Assembly: GCF_011082725.1 (NCBI RefSeq)
Contig: NZ_CP049715.1
Location: 310,001-374,000, forward strand
Direction of reading: 5' to 3'
Origin: Apibacter sp. B3706
GTDB lineage: Bacteria > Bacteroidota > Bacteroidia > Flavobacteriales > Weeksellaceae
DNA: 64,000 nt
The translations under genes were made by a program, and so were the position numbers. The first letter of the stretch is position 1. Every line of letters begins with the position of its first letter. Shown here piece by piece: positions 7,755 to 16,333 of the stretch. Under the pieces are notes generated by a model. The model was not told the DNA's origin. It was given only the letters and a program-made list of their open reading frames with translations, and made no database searches.

Positions 7755-9953
7755 ATGACGCTTTCCATTTGGAGATATGCTCACTTAACTTTAGCATTAG
7801 TTTCTTTCATATTTTTGAGTATGGCTTCCATAACGGGATCCATACTTGCTTTTTATACCATTGAAGAAAATATGTCACCATATTGCATTCATGATCTAAA
7901 TCGTATTAGTATTGCGCAGACTCTTTCAGCATTACAATCTACTGTTCAAGAAATTTCTGAATTGGAAATTAATGAAAAATCGTTTGTAAAATTACAAGGT
8001 ACCGATACGAATGGGGAGGAGGTAGTAGGATATATAAATCCTAAAACGGGAACTATCATAGGAAAACCTCAAAAAAACAATTCTTTTATCTTGTGGGTTA
8101 CCTCATTACATAGATCCCTGTTTATGCATGAAACAGGACGCATACTTGTGGGTATCAATTCATTTTTACTTTTTTTAATAGCAACTTCAGGAAGCATACT
8201 TATAATAAAAAGACAGAAAAAATTCAGCAACTTTTTTTCAAAAATAAAAAAAGCATCTTTTTCTCAATATTACCATACTTTGTTTGGACGTTTACTGCTT
8301 ATACCTATTGGTATAATTTCATTAACCGGAAGTTATCTATGTTTAGAAAGGTTTCATTTTTTTTCCAAAGAGGGTGAAAAAATTATCTATCATTCCGTTC
8401 AAGATCAAACTACAACAAAGAAACTATTATATATAGATATCCCTCTTTTTTCACGAATTAAACTTTCAGAAGTTCGTAAAATAGAATTTCCGTTTTCCGA
8501 TGATCCCGACGAATATTTTATTTTAAAATTAAAAGATAAAGAATTAACCGTCAGTCCTTTAACAGGTGAAGTTGTCTCTCAAGTTAATGATCCGATTTCA
8601 AAAAAGTTAGCAACTCTAAGTTTAGACCTTCATACCGGCAGAACTCATGTAGTTTGGGCTGTCATTCTTTTTATAGCCGGTGTATATATATTGTTTTTTA
8701 TAGTTTCAGGATTTACCATAACTTTGAAAAGAGGAAAACGTAATTTTAAAAATAAATACCTCCCTGAAGATAGCCAAATTATACTATTGGTAGGATCAGA
8801 AAATGGAAGTACGTTCAACCTGGCTCATTCAATTCATCAACAAATGGTTTCGCAAAATTATCGATCCTATTTAACAGAGCTTAATAAGTACCAAATATAT
8901 CCAAAAGCGGAATATATACTAATTTTAACTTCAACCTATGGACTGGGAGATGCTCCTTCAAATGCGCGTAAATTCGGAACACTTCTAAAAGAAAATCCAC
9001 AAAACCAAAACGTTAAGTTCAGTGTAGTAGGGTTTGGATCAAAGTCCTATGAAGATTACTGTTTGTTTGCTAAAACTGTAGACGAACAAATCAAAAAAGA
9101 GGCATGGAGCGAATCGATAGTAGATTTACACACAGTAAACGACCAATCAATAGATGAGTTTACAACATGGATAAAAGAATGGAATAATAAAACGGGTATC
9201 AAACTATATGCTGATGCCAAATTTTATACAAGTAAACCCAAAAATCGTATAAAAATGAAGATAGAGGAGGTTTACATACCTAATGATTCTAAAGAAACTT
9301 TTATAGTACAAATAAATCCCGGTAAACAAAAATTTACTTCAGGCGATATTCTGGCCGTTTATCCCTGTAAAGATCAAAAGGAAAGATATTATTCCATAGC
9401 TAAAGTCAATCATAACATACAGTTATCAATAAAATATTATCCGAGCGGCTTGGCGTCAGAATATTTAATAAATCGGAAAAAAGGAGATACCATATACGGG
9501 AAAATTTTAACTAACACTTCTTTTCATTTTCCCGAAAAAGCAAATAAAGTAGTTATGATTGCCAATGGAACAGGAATAGGTCCCTTTTTAGGAATGATCG
9601 ATCAAAACTTAACCAAAGTTAAAACTTATTTGTATTGCGGATTCAGACAGCGATGTGAAATAGTAGATCAATATATTTGTTTTTTGAAGGAACAAATGAA
9701 TAAAGGATATTTAGAACAATATAATTTTTCGTATTCATCAGATACAGAAAATAAATATGTGATGGATTTAATTCAAAATGACAGAGATTTTTTTGTTAAT
9801 TTATTGGAAGAGGGAGGAGTAATCATGATTTGTGGAGCTTTGCAAATGCAACTGGAGGTAGAAAAAGTCTTGGATGAGGTAGTTTTTGTAGATAGCCTAA
9901 AAAAATGTAATGATTACAAAAGAAAAGGACTAATTGTAACCGATTGTTATTAA
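7755..9953 (+). CDS. PepSY-domain membrane reductase with flavodoxin and FNR domains
   Basis: This 732-residue fusion begins with a PepSY-type membrane part. Membrane segments lie near residues 9-33, 132-152, 176-195 and 299-324. Histidines at 10, 119, 125, 174, 293 and 298 lie in or beside them and are candidate haem b ligands. A flavodoxin-like FMN domain follows from about 341 (LVGSENGSTFNLAHSI, LTSTYGLGDAPSNARKF). A ferredoxin-NADP reductase module runs from about 500 (RYYSIAKV, IANGTGIGPFLGMI, ICGALQMQLEVEKVL). The layout moves electrons from cytosolic NAD(P)H through FAD, FMN and haem to the periplasm. It lies between DUF2271 and apbE with a 4-bp gap and a 1-base overlap. Periplasmic reduction of an iron ligand is the likely purpose. 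Confidence 0.88.
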   Translation: MTLSIWRYAHLTLALVSFIFLSMASITGSILAFYTIEENMSPYCIHDLNRISIAQTLSALQSTVQEISELEINEKSFVKLQGTDTNGEEVVGYINPKTGTIIGKPQKNNSFILWVTSLHRSLFMHETGRILVGINSFLLFLIATSGSILIIKRQKKFSNFFSKIKKASFSQYYHTLFGRLLLIPIGIISLTGSYLCLERFHFFSKEGEKIIYHSVQDQTTTKKLLYIDIPLFSRIKLSEVRKIEFPFSDDPDEYFILKLKDKELTVSPLTGEVVSQVNDPISKKLATLSLDLHTGRTHVVWAVILFIAGVYILFFIVSGFTITLKRGKRNFKNKYLPEDSQIILLVGSENGSTFNLAHSIHQQMVSQNYRSYLTELNKYQIYPKAEYILILTSTYGLGDAPSNARKFGTLLKENPQNQNVKFSVVGFGSKSYEDYCLFAKTVDEQIKKEAWSESIVDLHTVNDQSIDEFTTWIKEWNNKTGIKLYADAKFYTSKPKNRIKMKIEEVYIPNDSKETFIVQINPGKQKFTSGDILAVYPCKDQKERYYSIAKVNHNIQLSIKYYPSGLASEYLINRKKGDTIYGKILTNTSFHFPEKANKVVMIANGTGIGPFLGMIDQNLTKVKTYLYCGFRQRCEIVDQYICFLKEQMNKGYLEQYNFSYSSDTENKYVMDLIQNDRDFFVNLLEEGGVIMICGALQMQLEVEKVLDEVVFVDSLKKCNDYKRKGLIVTDCY

Positions 9954-11005
9954 TGAATTTCAAGAAAAATAGTAAATATATGAGAGGGAAATATGTACTA
10001 TTGGCAGCATTATTTGTATTATCTTACATAAACATTAATTCGCAAGTACAACGAAACCGCACAGCAACATTAATGGGTTGTAAATTTGACTTTTCAATAC
10101 TAGCAGAAGATTCCCTACAAGCAGAAAAATATATAGATAAGGCTATCGATGAAATAGTACGGATTGAAAATTTAATATCGGATTGGAAGCCTGATTCACA
10201 AGTTTCAAAGGTTAACCAAAATGCAGGTATACAGCCCGTAAAAGTAGATAGAGAAGTATTGGAACTTACTCGAAGAGCTATTAAAATCTCAGAGATTACA
10301 GAAGGAGCATTTGATATAAGTTTTGCAGCTATGGATAAAATTTGGAAATTTGACGGTTCTATGAAAAAAGTGCCCTCAGAGGAGCAAATTAAAGAATCCA
10401 TAAAAAAAATAGGCTATAAAAATATCATTATAGATACTTTACACTCTACTCTCTTTTTAAAGCTTCCCGGAATGAAAATCGGATTTGGATCCATAGGAAA
10501 AGGATACGCAGCTGATAAAGCAAAAGAACTAATGGTAAAAAATAATGTAAAAGCGGGGATAATTAACGCATCAGGAGATATAAGTGTTTGGGGGCATAAA
10601 ATTAATGGAGAATATTGGAACATTGGAATAATTAATCCCTTTGAGCCTTCGGATATTACAGGTTTTTTTACACTTAAAGATGAATGCGTCACAACATCCG
10701 GTTCTTATGAAAAATATGTCGAATTAGAAGGTAAAAAATATTCTCATATTATCGATCCTCGCACGGGATATCCCGTAAAAGGAATTAAAAGTGTCAGTGT
10801 GATAGGTCCGAATGCCGAAACGGCCAATGGATTCAGTACCTCAATAATGGTACTCGGAGTAAAAGCCGGACGCAAACTCATTAACCACTATCCGGATTAT
10901 AGTTGCCTCATTATTACAGATACGGGTAAAATCCGTAAATCAAAGTATTTTAAAACAAAAGTAGAATTTTATAATAAAAAGATAAAGTCTGCACCCCGAC
11001 TTTAA
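9953..11005 (+). CDS. apbE: FAD:protein FMN transferase (ApbE)
   Basis: ApbE transfers FMN from FAD to a Ser/Thr in target proteins outside the cytoplasm. The blocks seen are TATLMGCKFDF near the N-terminus, GFGSIGKGYAADKAKELM, NASGDISVWG and SHIIDPRTGYPVKG, all typical of the family, at a normal length of 350 residues. I start it at the ATG at 9953, which overlaps the reductase stop as TAATG and suggests translational coupling. A TTG at 9944 is in frame but unlikely. An ATG at 9980 (MRGKYVLLAALFVLSY) would give a cleaner signal peptide and is a real alternative. Its obvious substrate is the DUF2271 protein encoded at 7268. Its stop overlaps the convergent glycosyltransferase by 4 bp. Confidence 0.93.
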   Translation: MNFKKNSKYMRGKYVLLAALFVLSYININSQVQRNRTATLMGCKFDFSILAEDSLQAEKYIDKAIDEIVRIENLISDWKPDSQVSKVNQNAGIQPVKVDREVLELTRRAIKISEITEGAFDISFAAMDKIWKFDGSMKKVPSEEQIKESIKKIGYKNIIIDTLHSTLFLKLPGMKIGFGSIGKGYAADKAKELMVKNNVKAGIINASGDISVWGHKINGEYWNIGIINPFEPSDITGFFTLKDECVTTSGSYEKYVELEGKKYSHIIDPRTGYPVKGIKSVSVIGPNAETANGFSTSIMVLGVKAGRKLINHYPDYSCLIITDTGKIRKSKYFKTKVEFYNKKIKSAPRL

Positions 11006-12138
11006 CTTTCTACTAAACGCTGAAACAAATTCATCCATTTTTGCATGATTATATCCTGTGAATAACGCAGAATATTTTCAGAAGCCGCTTTTCCCATTTG
11101 TTTTCTAATAGTTTCATTTTCTATTAAGTAGGAGAGCTTTTGAGCAAAAATTTCTTTATCATTAAAAGGAACTAATAATCCGTCTACTTCATCATGGATA
11201 ATTTCTTTAGGTCCGCATTTGCAGGTATAGGAAACAGGAGGGACTCCATGAACCATAGATTCAATTAATGTCAATGGAAATCCTTCATATTTTGAAGTCA
11301 TAGCATAAATGGAACTATTTAGCAAAACAGAGCTTATATCCGAAGTCGCCGGATGTAATTCAATGTTAGAATTTAAATTTAATCGATCAATCATTTCTTC
11401 AAGCTCTCTTTTTTTCTCACCATTACCATATAGTAACAATTTCCAATCCGGATGTTTTTGAACAATAGTGTTCCATATTTCAATAAGATGATCAAACTGT
11501 TTTTGCTGGTTTAATCGGCCTAAGCTAATTACTATTTTATTTTCAAGAGATGCATGATTTTTAGGTAATATAGTAAGTGGATTTTCAATTACCTCAAGGT
11601 TGGGAAGATTATTTCCCCAGGATTCTCTATCTTCATTCGTTAAAACTATAAATCGGTCAAAATTCTTACCAATATCATAATCTGTTTTACGGTATAAATA
11701 CGTTATGATTCTTCCTAGAAAATAATTATCCAATTTTGAATAATATTGCGCACGTTTGTATTTAGCGAAATGTCGTTCAATAATTTTTTTACTTCCATCA
11801 TTTAACTCAAAAATATATTTCGAGTACTTACAAAAAGTGGATATAGCTATATCGGGCTTAACCTCCTGAAAAAGATTTCCGATAGTTTGAAGAAAAATTT
11901 TTTTATTTTTTTTAAAATTAATATGTTTTTTCAATCCCCTATCTTTTTCAAAATCCAAATTCAAATAATGAAATTTAATACGGGAATCAAAGTTGAAAAA
12001 AGGCTTTTGAGAAGATGGGTAAATAACGACAATATGAACTTCATAGCCTTTGTCAACCAAATAATTGGCTTTAATTGAAATCACACGTTCTATTCCTCCG
12101 GAATTATGAATGTTACCTATACAGTATGCAATTTTCAT
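11002..12138 (-). CDS. Family 4 glycosyltransferase (GT-B fold)
   Basis: At 378 residues this matches GT4 retaining glycosyltransferases. The N-terminal Rossmann half begins MKIAYCIGNIHNSGGIERV, with the usual GG(I/V)ERV loop. The C-terminal half has VISLGRLNQQKQFDHLIEIW for nucleotide-sugar binding and the E-x7-E signature EGFPLTLIES followed by GVPPVSYTCKCGPKEII. It should add a sugar from a nucleotide donor to a surface glycan or lipid carrier in the cytoplasm. No other polysaccharide genes flank it, so the acceptor is unknown and it is an orphan transferase. It converges on apbE with a 4-bp overlap. Confidence 0.88.
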   Translation of the reverse strand: MKIAYCIGNIHNSGGIERVISIKANYLVDKGYEVHIVVIYPSSQKPFFNFDSRIKFHYLNLDFEKDRGLKKHINFKKNKKIFLQTIGNLFQEVKPDIAISTFCKYSKYIFELNDGSKKIIERHFAKYKRAQYYSKLDNYFLGRIITYLYRKTDYDIGKNFDRFIVLTNEDRESWGNNLPNLEVIENPLTILPKNHASLENKIVISLGRLNQQKQFDHLIEIWNTIVQKHPDWKLLLYGNGEKKRELEEMIDRLNLNSNIELHPATSDISSVLLNSSIYAMTSKYEGFPLTLIESMVHGVPPVSYTCKCGPKEIIHDEVDGLLVPFNDKEIFAQKLSYLIENETIRKQMGKAASENILRYSQDIIMQKWMNLFQRLVES

Positions 12139-12419
12139 TTAGGAATTGGTTTTTAATTACGATAACGTCTAAAAAATTTTTACAATATTATGTAAATATT
12201 TTTTAGCTGTAATTAGTTGAAATTTAACTTAGGAAAGTTTACTCTTACATTAAGTATATACTTTTTGTCTATAAAGCAAATTCAAGGTTATAAGAAATAG
12301 TATTTATAAAAAAGAATTAATAAATATTTCAATATTTTTAATTAAATTCCAAAAAAAATGATATATTTTTTTGAGTTTAAATGAATCGTTTTTTAAAAAA
12401 AGAGTTATTGATAGATGGA

Positions 12420-13277
12420 TTATTTGATTCCCTTTTTAGCAAAATATTCTAAAAAATGATCGGGATGAGCGCCGGTTCGATCATTGGAATCTAAAGAATC
12501 TATTTTTTTTACATCTTCATCGCTTAAATGAAAATCGAAAACATCAGCATTGGAAATAATTCTTTCTTTTTTTGTACTTTTTGGAATAGTTACTACCCCT
12601 TTTTGCAAATCCCATCGAATAATAATTTGTGCTACATTTTTATTATACTTATGAGCTAATTCTAAAAGTAAAGGATCGTTAAACAAAGCCCCTCTTTTTA
12701 AAGGAGACCAAGCTTCGTATTGAATTTGATTTTTTTTGCAAAAATCCAATAAATCCTGTTGCACTAAATTGGGGTGGAATTCCATTTGATTAACCATAGG
12801 AACGGTTTGTCCCAAATCTATGATTTTTTGGATATGATGCTGCAAAGAATTACATAAACCTATTGCACGTATTCTACCCGCCTTATATAATTCTTCCATT
12901 GCTTTCCATGCTTCCAAATAGAAATCCGGATGAGGCCAATGGATTAAATATAGATCAAGATAATCAAGACCAAGTTTTTCCATAGATTCATCAAATGCTT
13001 TAAAAGTGTCCTCATATCTTTGTCTGCTGAACCATATTTTGGTAGTTACAAAAATTTCTTCACGAGGAATTGAAGCAGATTGTATGGCTTTTCCAACTCC
13101 TTCTTCATTATAATAATAAGCAGCCGTATCAATATGACGATATCCTGCATCTAAGGCATCATGTATAGCAGTGATTACTTCTTGTCCTCCGTCAGCTTTA
13201 TACACGCCTAAACCCAAATAAGGCATTTTTACACCGTTGGAAAGAGTAGTTGTTCCTGAAATATCTGTTATATTCAT
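12420..13277 (-). CDS. Aldo/keto reductase (2,5-diketogluconate reductase-like)
   Basis: This 285-residue NADPH-dependent carbonyl reductase has a full AKR tetrad: Asp and Tyr in DTAAYYYNEEGVG, Lys in VTTKIWFS and His in LIHWPHP. The end of the barrel carries VVTIPKSTKKERI, the phosphate-binding segment for NADPH. The family reduces small aldehydes and ketones such as methylglyoxal or diketo-sugars; the true substrate cannot be told. It is monocistronic, divergent from the araJ-like exporter at 13390. A -7 box TATATTTG lies at 13300-13307, 23 bp before the start. Confidence 0.92.
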   Translation of the reverse strand: MNITDISGTTTLSNGVKMPYLGLGVYKADGGQEVITAIHDALDAGYRHIDTAAYYYNEEGVGKAIQSASIPREEIFVTTKIWFSRQRYEDTFKAFDESMEKLGLDYLDLYLIHWPHPDFYLEAWKAMEELYKAGRIRAIGLCNSLQHHIQKIIDLGQTVPMVNQMEFHPNLVQQDLLDFCKKNQIQYEAWSPLKRGALFNDPLLLELAHKYNKNVAQIIIRWDLQKGVVTIPKSTKKERIISNADVFDFHLSDEDVKKIDSLDSNDRTGAHPDHFLEYFAKKGIK

Positions 13278-13299
13278 GATTCCTGTATTATAATTTAAT

Positions 13300-13307
13300 C
13301 AAATATA
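13300..13307 (-). promoter_or_regulatory. -7 box for the aldo/keto reductase
   Basis: Read on the minus strand the sequence is TATATTTG, an exact match to the Bacteroidota -7 consensus TAnnTTTG, placed 23 bp before the ATG. No clear TTG -33 box is seen at the usual 17-19 bp spacing. Confidence 0.45.
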
Positions 13308-13356
13308 CGATAAATATTTTTTTGCCGGAAACTGCGGAATAAGGAATAATTTCCTA

Positions 13357-13364
13357 TAATTTTG
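13357..13364 (+). promoter_or_regulatory. -7 box for the araJ-like exporter
   Basis: TAATTTTG matches TAnnTTTG exactly and lies 26 bp before the ATG at 13390. No good -33 TTG is present at the expected distance. Confidence 0.45.
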
Positions 13365-13389
13365 TTTAGTAAACAGGCGGTTAAAAATT

Positions 13390-14544
13390 ATGAAAAAATC
13401 TACCATAGCGTTAGCTTTAGGTACTTTAGGATTAGGAATGTCTGAATTTGGCATGATGGGCATACTTCCGGATATTGCAAGAGATATGTCTATAAGCATA
13501 CCAAAAGCAGGGCATTTTATATCGGCATATGCTCTCGGGGTAGCTATTGGAGCCCCCTTACTGGTTTTAATATCCGGTAAACTTCCCTTAAAAAGAATAT
13601 TGTTGATTCTTATTTTAATCTTCATATTAGGTAATTTATTTTTTTCTTTGACTTCGTATTATGAATTTAATGTATTGTTCAGATTTATTTCAGGTCTTCC
13701 ACACGGCGCTTATTTTGGTGTCGGTTCCATTGTTGCCAGTAAACTGGCATCTAAGGGAAAAGGAACTTCTGCTGTTTCGGGAATGATTTCAGGAATGACG
13801 ATTGCTAACCTCTTAGGGGTTCCCTTGGGTACATTCATAAGCCATCATTTTTCGTGGAAAATTACATACTTTCTTATAGCTTTATTAGGAATCATAATTT
13901 TCATATCCATTAAAAAATTTGTTCCTGAATTGAAACCGCTTACCTATACTAGATTTAAAGATCAATTTCATTTTTTGAAGAACTTGAATCCGTGGCTGAT
14001 TGTCGTAACAACCATTGTAGGAAATGGAGGTATATTTTGTTGGTATAGTTATATAAATCCAATTATGACCCATTCGGTTGGCTTTTCAGAAGAATCTATG
14101 ACAGGAGTAATGATGTTTGCAGGTTTGGGAATGGTAGTTGGAAATCTGTTGAGTGGAAAATTATCGGATAAATATTCTCCGCAAAAGGTAGCTACAGTTA
14201 CCCAAGGGTTGGCAATGCTATCCTTATTATTTTTCTTTTTTTTCAGCAAATCTCAAATCCTTTCGTTACTACTTATGTTCCTTTGCACGGGGTGTCTTTT
14301 TGCCGTATCAGCTCCTCAACAAATTTTATTGTTGCATAACTCAAGAGGAGGAGAAATGTTAGGTTCAGCAATGGCACAGGTAGCTTTTAACATAGGAAAT
14401 GCTTTAGGCGCTTATTTAGGAGGTATTCCTATCAGTAAAAATTATCCCTATGAATATAGTGCTTTGCCGGGTGTTGTATTAACATTCATTGGGTTTCTAG
14501 TGTTTCTATATTACACCCATTTAAGAGCCAAGCTGAGTAACTGA
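13390..14544 (+). CDS. araJ: MFS exporter, AraJ-like
   Basis: This 384-residue major facilitator has about 12 membrane helices. It resembles Escherichia coli AraJ very closely along its length: LALGTLGLGMSEFGMMGILPD, FISAYALGVAIGAPL, SGLPHGAYFGVG, GMISGMTIANLLGVPLGTF and APQQILLLHNSRGGEMLGSA all have direct counterparts. AraJ-type proteins are drug/H+ antiporter-like exporters; the natural substrate is unknown, and the arabinose link of the E. coli gene reflects its regulation there. No sugar genes are nearby. It converges on the MocR regulator, leaving a 179-bp spacer with only a weak 6-bp inverted repeat (GTAACG/CGTTAC near 14641). Confidence 0.9.
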   Translation: MKKSTIALALGTLGLGMSEFGMMGILPDIARDMSISIPKAGHFISAYALGVAIGAPLLVLISGKLPLKRILLILILIFILGNLFFSLTSYYEFNVLFRFISGLPHGAYFGVGSIVASKLASKGKGTSAVSGMISGMTIANLLGVPLGTFISHHFSWKITYFLIALLGIIIFISIKKFVPELKPLTYTRFKDQFHFLKNLNPWLIVVTTIVGNGGIFCWYSYINPIMTHSVGFSEESMTGVMMFAGLGMVVGNLLSGKLSDKYSPQKVATVTQGLAMLSLLFFFFFSKSQILSLLLMFLCTGCLFAVSAPQQILLLHNSRGGEMLGSAMAQVAFNIGNALGAYLGGIPISKNYPYEYSALPGVVLTFIGFLVFLYYTHLRAKLSN

Positions 14545-14723
14545 GTAATTGTACTATTATCTAATTGATTCAAAAATCAACTTAAAAACTTCAAATTTTA
14601 CTTATAGACTGTCGGTTTTAAAATTTCAAAACGAAAAGTAGTAACGTTGAAAAATGTCGTTACGATCTAATATAATTTTTATAAATATTTTAATAAATGA
14701 TTGATTAATTGTGGATAATGGAT

Positions 14724-16217
14724 CTATTTTTTTTCTAAACGTGATAAAGCTGATTTGATTTTATAGATGATTTCCTCCATTTCTTCTGGGGTAAAACTTC
14801 CAAATCCCAATCTCATAGCAGATAAATTGTGCGTTTGATAAAGCAAGGACTTAGGAATGAGCAAATCTTCCTTTAGACAATACTCTCGTAATTTCATCAA
14901 ATTTACCGATGAATTCCATTGTGTCCAAAAAGCCAATCCACCGGTTGGCAAAGAAAAATTTAAATAATCCTTCAAATGAGTGTTTAATAAAGATGCCAGA
15001 AAATTTCTTCTTTCTTTATAAATAGCAGAGGTTCGTCTCAGGTGTCTGTTAAATTCGCCTTCTTCAATAAGTTCGCCCAAAGCATATTCCATAAAAATAT
15101 CTCCTTGCCTGTCAAGCATGTTTGATAATTTTTGCATTTCTAAAATTAAATTCTCAGGAGCGATCACAAAGCCTTTACGGAATCCCGGGGCTAAAGATCT
15201 TCCAAACGAACCGATATAAACGACCATTCCCGAGGTATCTGCACTGGCAAGAGGCAGAATCCGATTGTTTTCGTAATGAAAATCATAATCATAATCATCC
15301 TCTAAAATAATGAATCCATACTGTTGAGATAATTCCAATAATTCCATACGACGTTTTACACTTAAAGAAACCGTTGTTGGATAATGATGGTGTGGAGTTA
15401 TATATAACATACGAATCTTTCTTTTTTGACAAATTTTTTTAACAGCATCCGGAGAAATGCCTTCTTCATCAACCGGGATGGTTATTATATCTGCACCAAC
15501 TTTTTGCAGAATCATATTGATCAGAAAATAACTAGGTTCTCCGACCAATACAATATCCTTTGGGGTAATAAGTAATTCTGCTGCTATATAACCTCCCATT
15601 TCGATGCTTCGCGTGATAAGAAGATTTTTTGGTGAAATATGTAATCCCCGAGATAGATTTAAAAAATTAGATAAGTTTTTTTTTAGATATTCACTTTTTT
15701 CAGGAACTTCATTATTTCCTTTAGTAAAATGTCTTTTTCTTTTAAGGTTCGATGAATAGAGGCTCGACAAGGTATTCATTTGTAAAAGTCGAGTATCGGG
15801 TCCACCATCGTTTAACATCCATGAGCAAGTTGAAGATTCAAAAGGGTTATCCAATAAATTGGAAGTTCTATATGAAAATCCCGTTTTAGAAGGATAATGA
15901 GTCAGAGAATCTTTAGATATGGATTTAATTTTTTTATTAGTCACATTGTCTTTTTGAATGATAAAACTGCCCTTATTGGGATGTACTTCAATCCATCCTT
16001 GTGCATGCAATTCATCATATACTTTAACGATTGTGTTGCGATTTACTTGAATAAGATTACTTAAAATACGCGTTCCGGGAAGTTTCGTACCGATACTTAA
16101 ATAACCTCTTTGAATAGCATTGATGATCTGAGTGGTAATTTGAAGATATACAGAAACTTTAGCGTTTCGGTCGATATGTATCAAGCTATAATAAGGTAGT
16201 AAATCCGGACTAGTCAT
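14724..16217 (-). CDS. MocR-family (GntR HTH + aminotransferase-like) regulator lacking the PLP lysine
   Basis: At 497 residues this has a GntR winged helix (about 15-87: YLQITTQIINAIQRGYL, NTIVKVYDEL, GWIEVHPNKGSFI) joined to a fold-type I aminotransferase domain (about 130-497). MocR proteins normally bind PLP through a lysine in a block such as GTFSK-x-L. Here the block reads YIGSFGRSLAPGF, and the codon for residue 340 is AGA, so the lysine is arginine. Other pocket parts remain (EDDYDYDFHY, TPHHHYPT). It may sense PLP or another ligand non-covalently, or have lost PLP binding. It is divergent from a TonB receptor (116 bp), its most likely target. Family assignment is firm; target and ligand are inference. 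Confidence 0.9.
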   Translation of the reverse strand: MTSPDLLPYYSLIHIDRNAKVSVYLQITTQIINAIQRGYLSIGTKLPGTRILSNLIQVNRNTIVKVYDELHAQGWIEVHPNKGSFIIQKDNVTNKKIKSISKDSLTHYPSKTGFSYRTSNLLDNPFESSTCSWMLNDGGPDTRLLQMNTLSSLYSSNLKRKRHFTKGNNEVPEKSEYLKKNLSNFLNLSRGLHISPKNLLITRSIEMGGYIAAELLITPKDIVLVGEPSYFLINMILQKVGADIITIPVDEEGISPDAVKKICQKRKIRMLYITPHHHYPTTVSLSVKRRMELLELSQQYGFIILEDDYDYDFHYENNRILPLASADTSGMVVYIGSFGRSLAPGFRKGFVIAPENLILEMQKLSNMLDRQGDIFMEYALGELIEEGEFNRHLRRTSAIYKERRNFLASLLNTHLKDYLNFSLPTGGLAFWTQWNSSVNLMKLREYCLKEDLLIPKSLLYQTHNLSAMRLGFGSFTPEEMEEIIYKIKSALSRLEKK

Positions 16218-16226
16218 AATAATAAA

Positions 16227-16283
16227 ACTGGTATAGTTTAATCATCCGGAAAGTTACTACTTTTGTATAAACTAACTAGTATA
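16227..16283. promoter_or_regulatory. Candidate MocR operator: repeated ACTrGTATA
   Basis: ACTGGTATA at 16227-16235 and ACTAGTATA at 16275-16283 form a direct repeat with one mismatch, 48 bp apart, in the spacer between the MocR gene and the TonB receptor. They flank a -7 box. MocR regulators often bind paired direct repeats. The assignment rests on position and repetition only. Confidence 0.35.
16258..16265 (+). promoter_or_regulatory. -7 box for the TonB receptor at 16334
   Basis: TACTTTTG matches TAnnTTTG exactly, 68 bp before the ATG. It lies between the two ACTrGTATA repeats, so a protein bound there would control it. No TTG is found at the usual -33 spacing, which would suit an activated promoter. 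Confidence 0.45.
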
Positions 16284-16333
16284 AAAATAAATTTTAACTA
16301 ATTACTGCGAAAATTTGCTGTGAACTATAGATT

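Noticed and set aside
14545-14723. Strong terminator between araJ and the MocR gene
   Set aside because: Only a 6-bp inverted repeat (GTAACG/CGTTAC) with an 11-base spacer is present, too weak to call.
16218-16333. Cobalamin riboswitch before the BtuB-sized TonB receptor
   Set aside because: The 116-bp spacer is too short for the roughly 200-base aptamer and shows no B12-box-like sequence.
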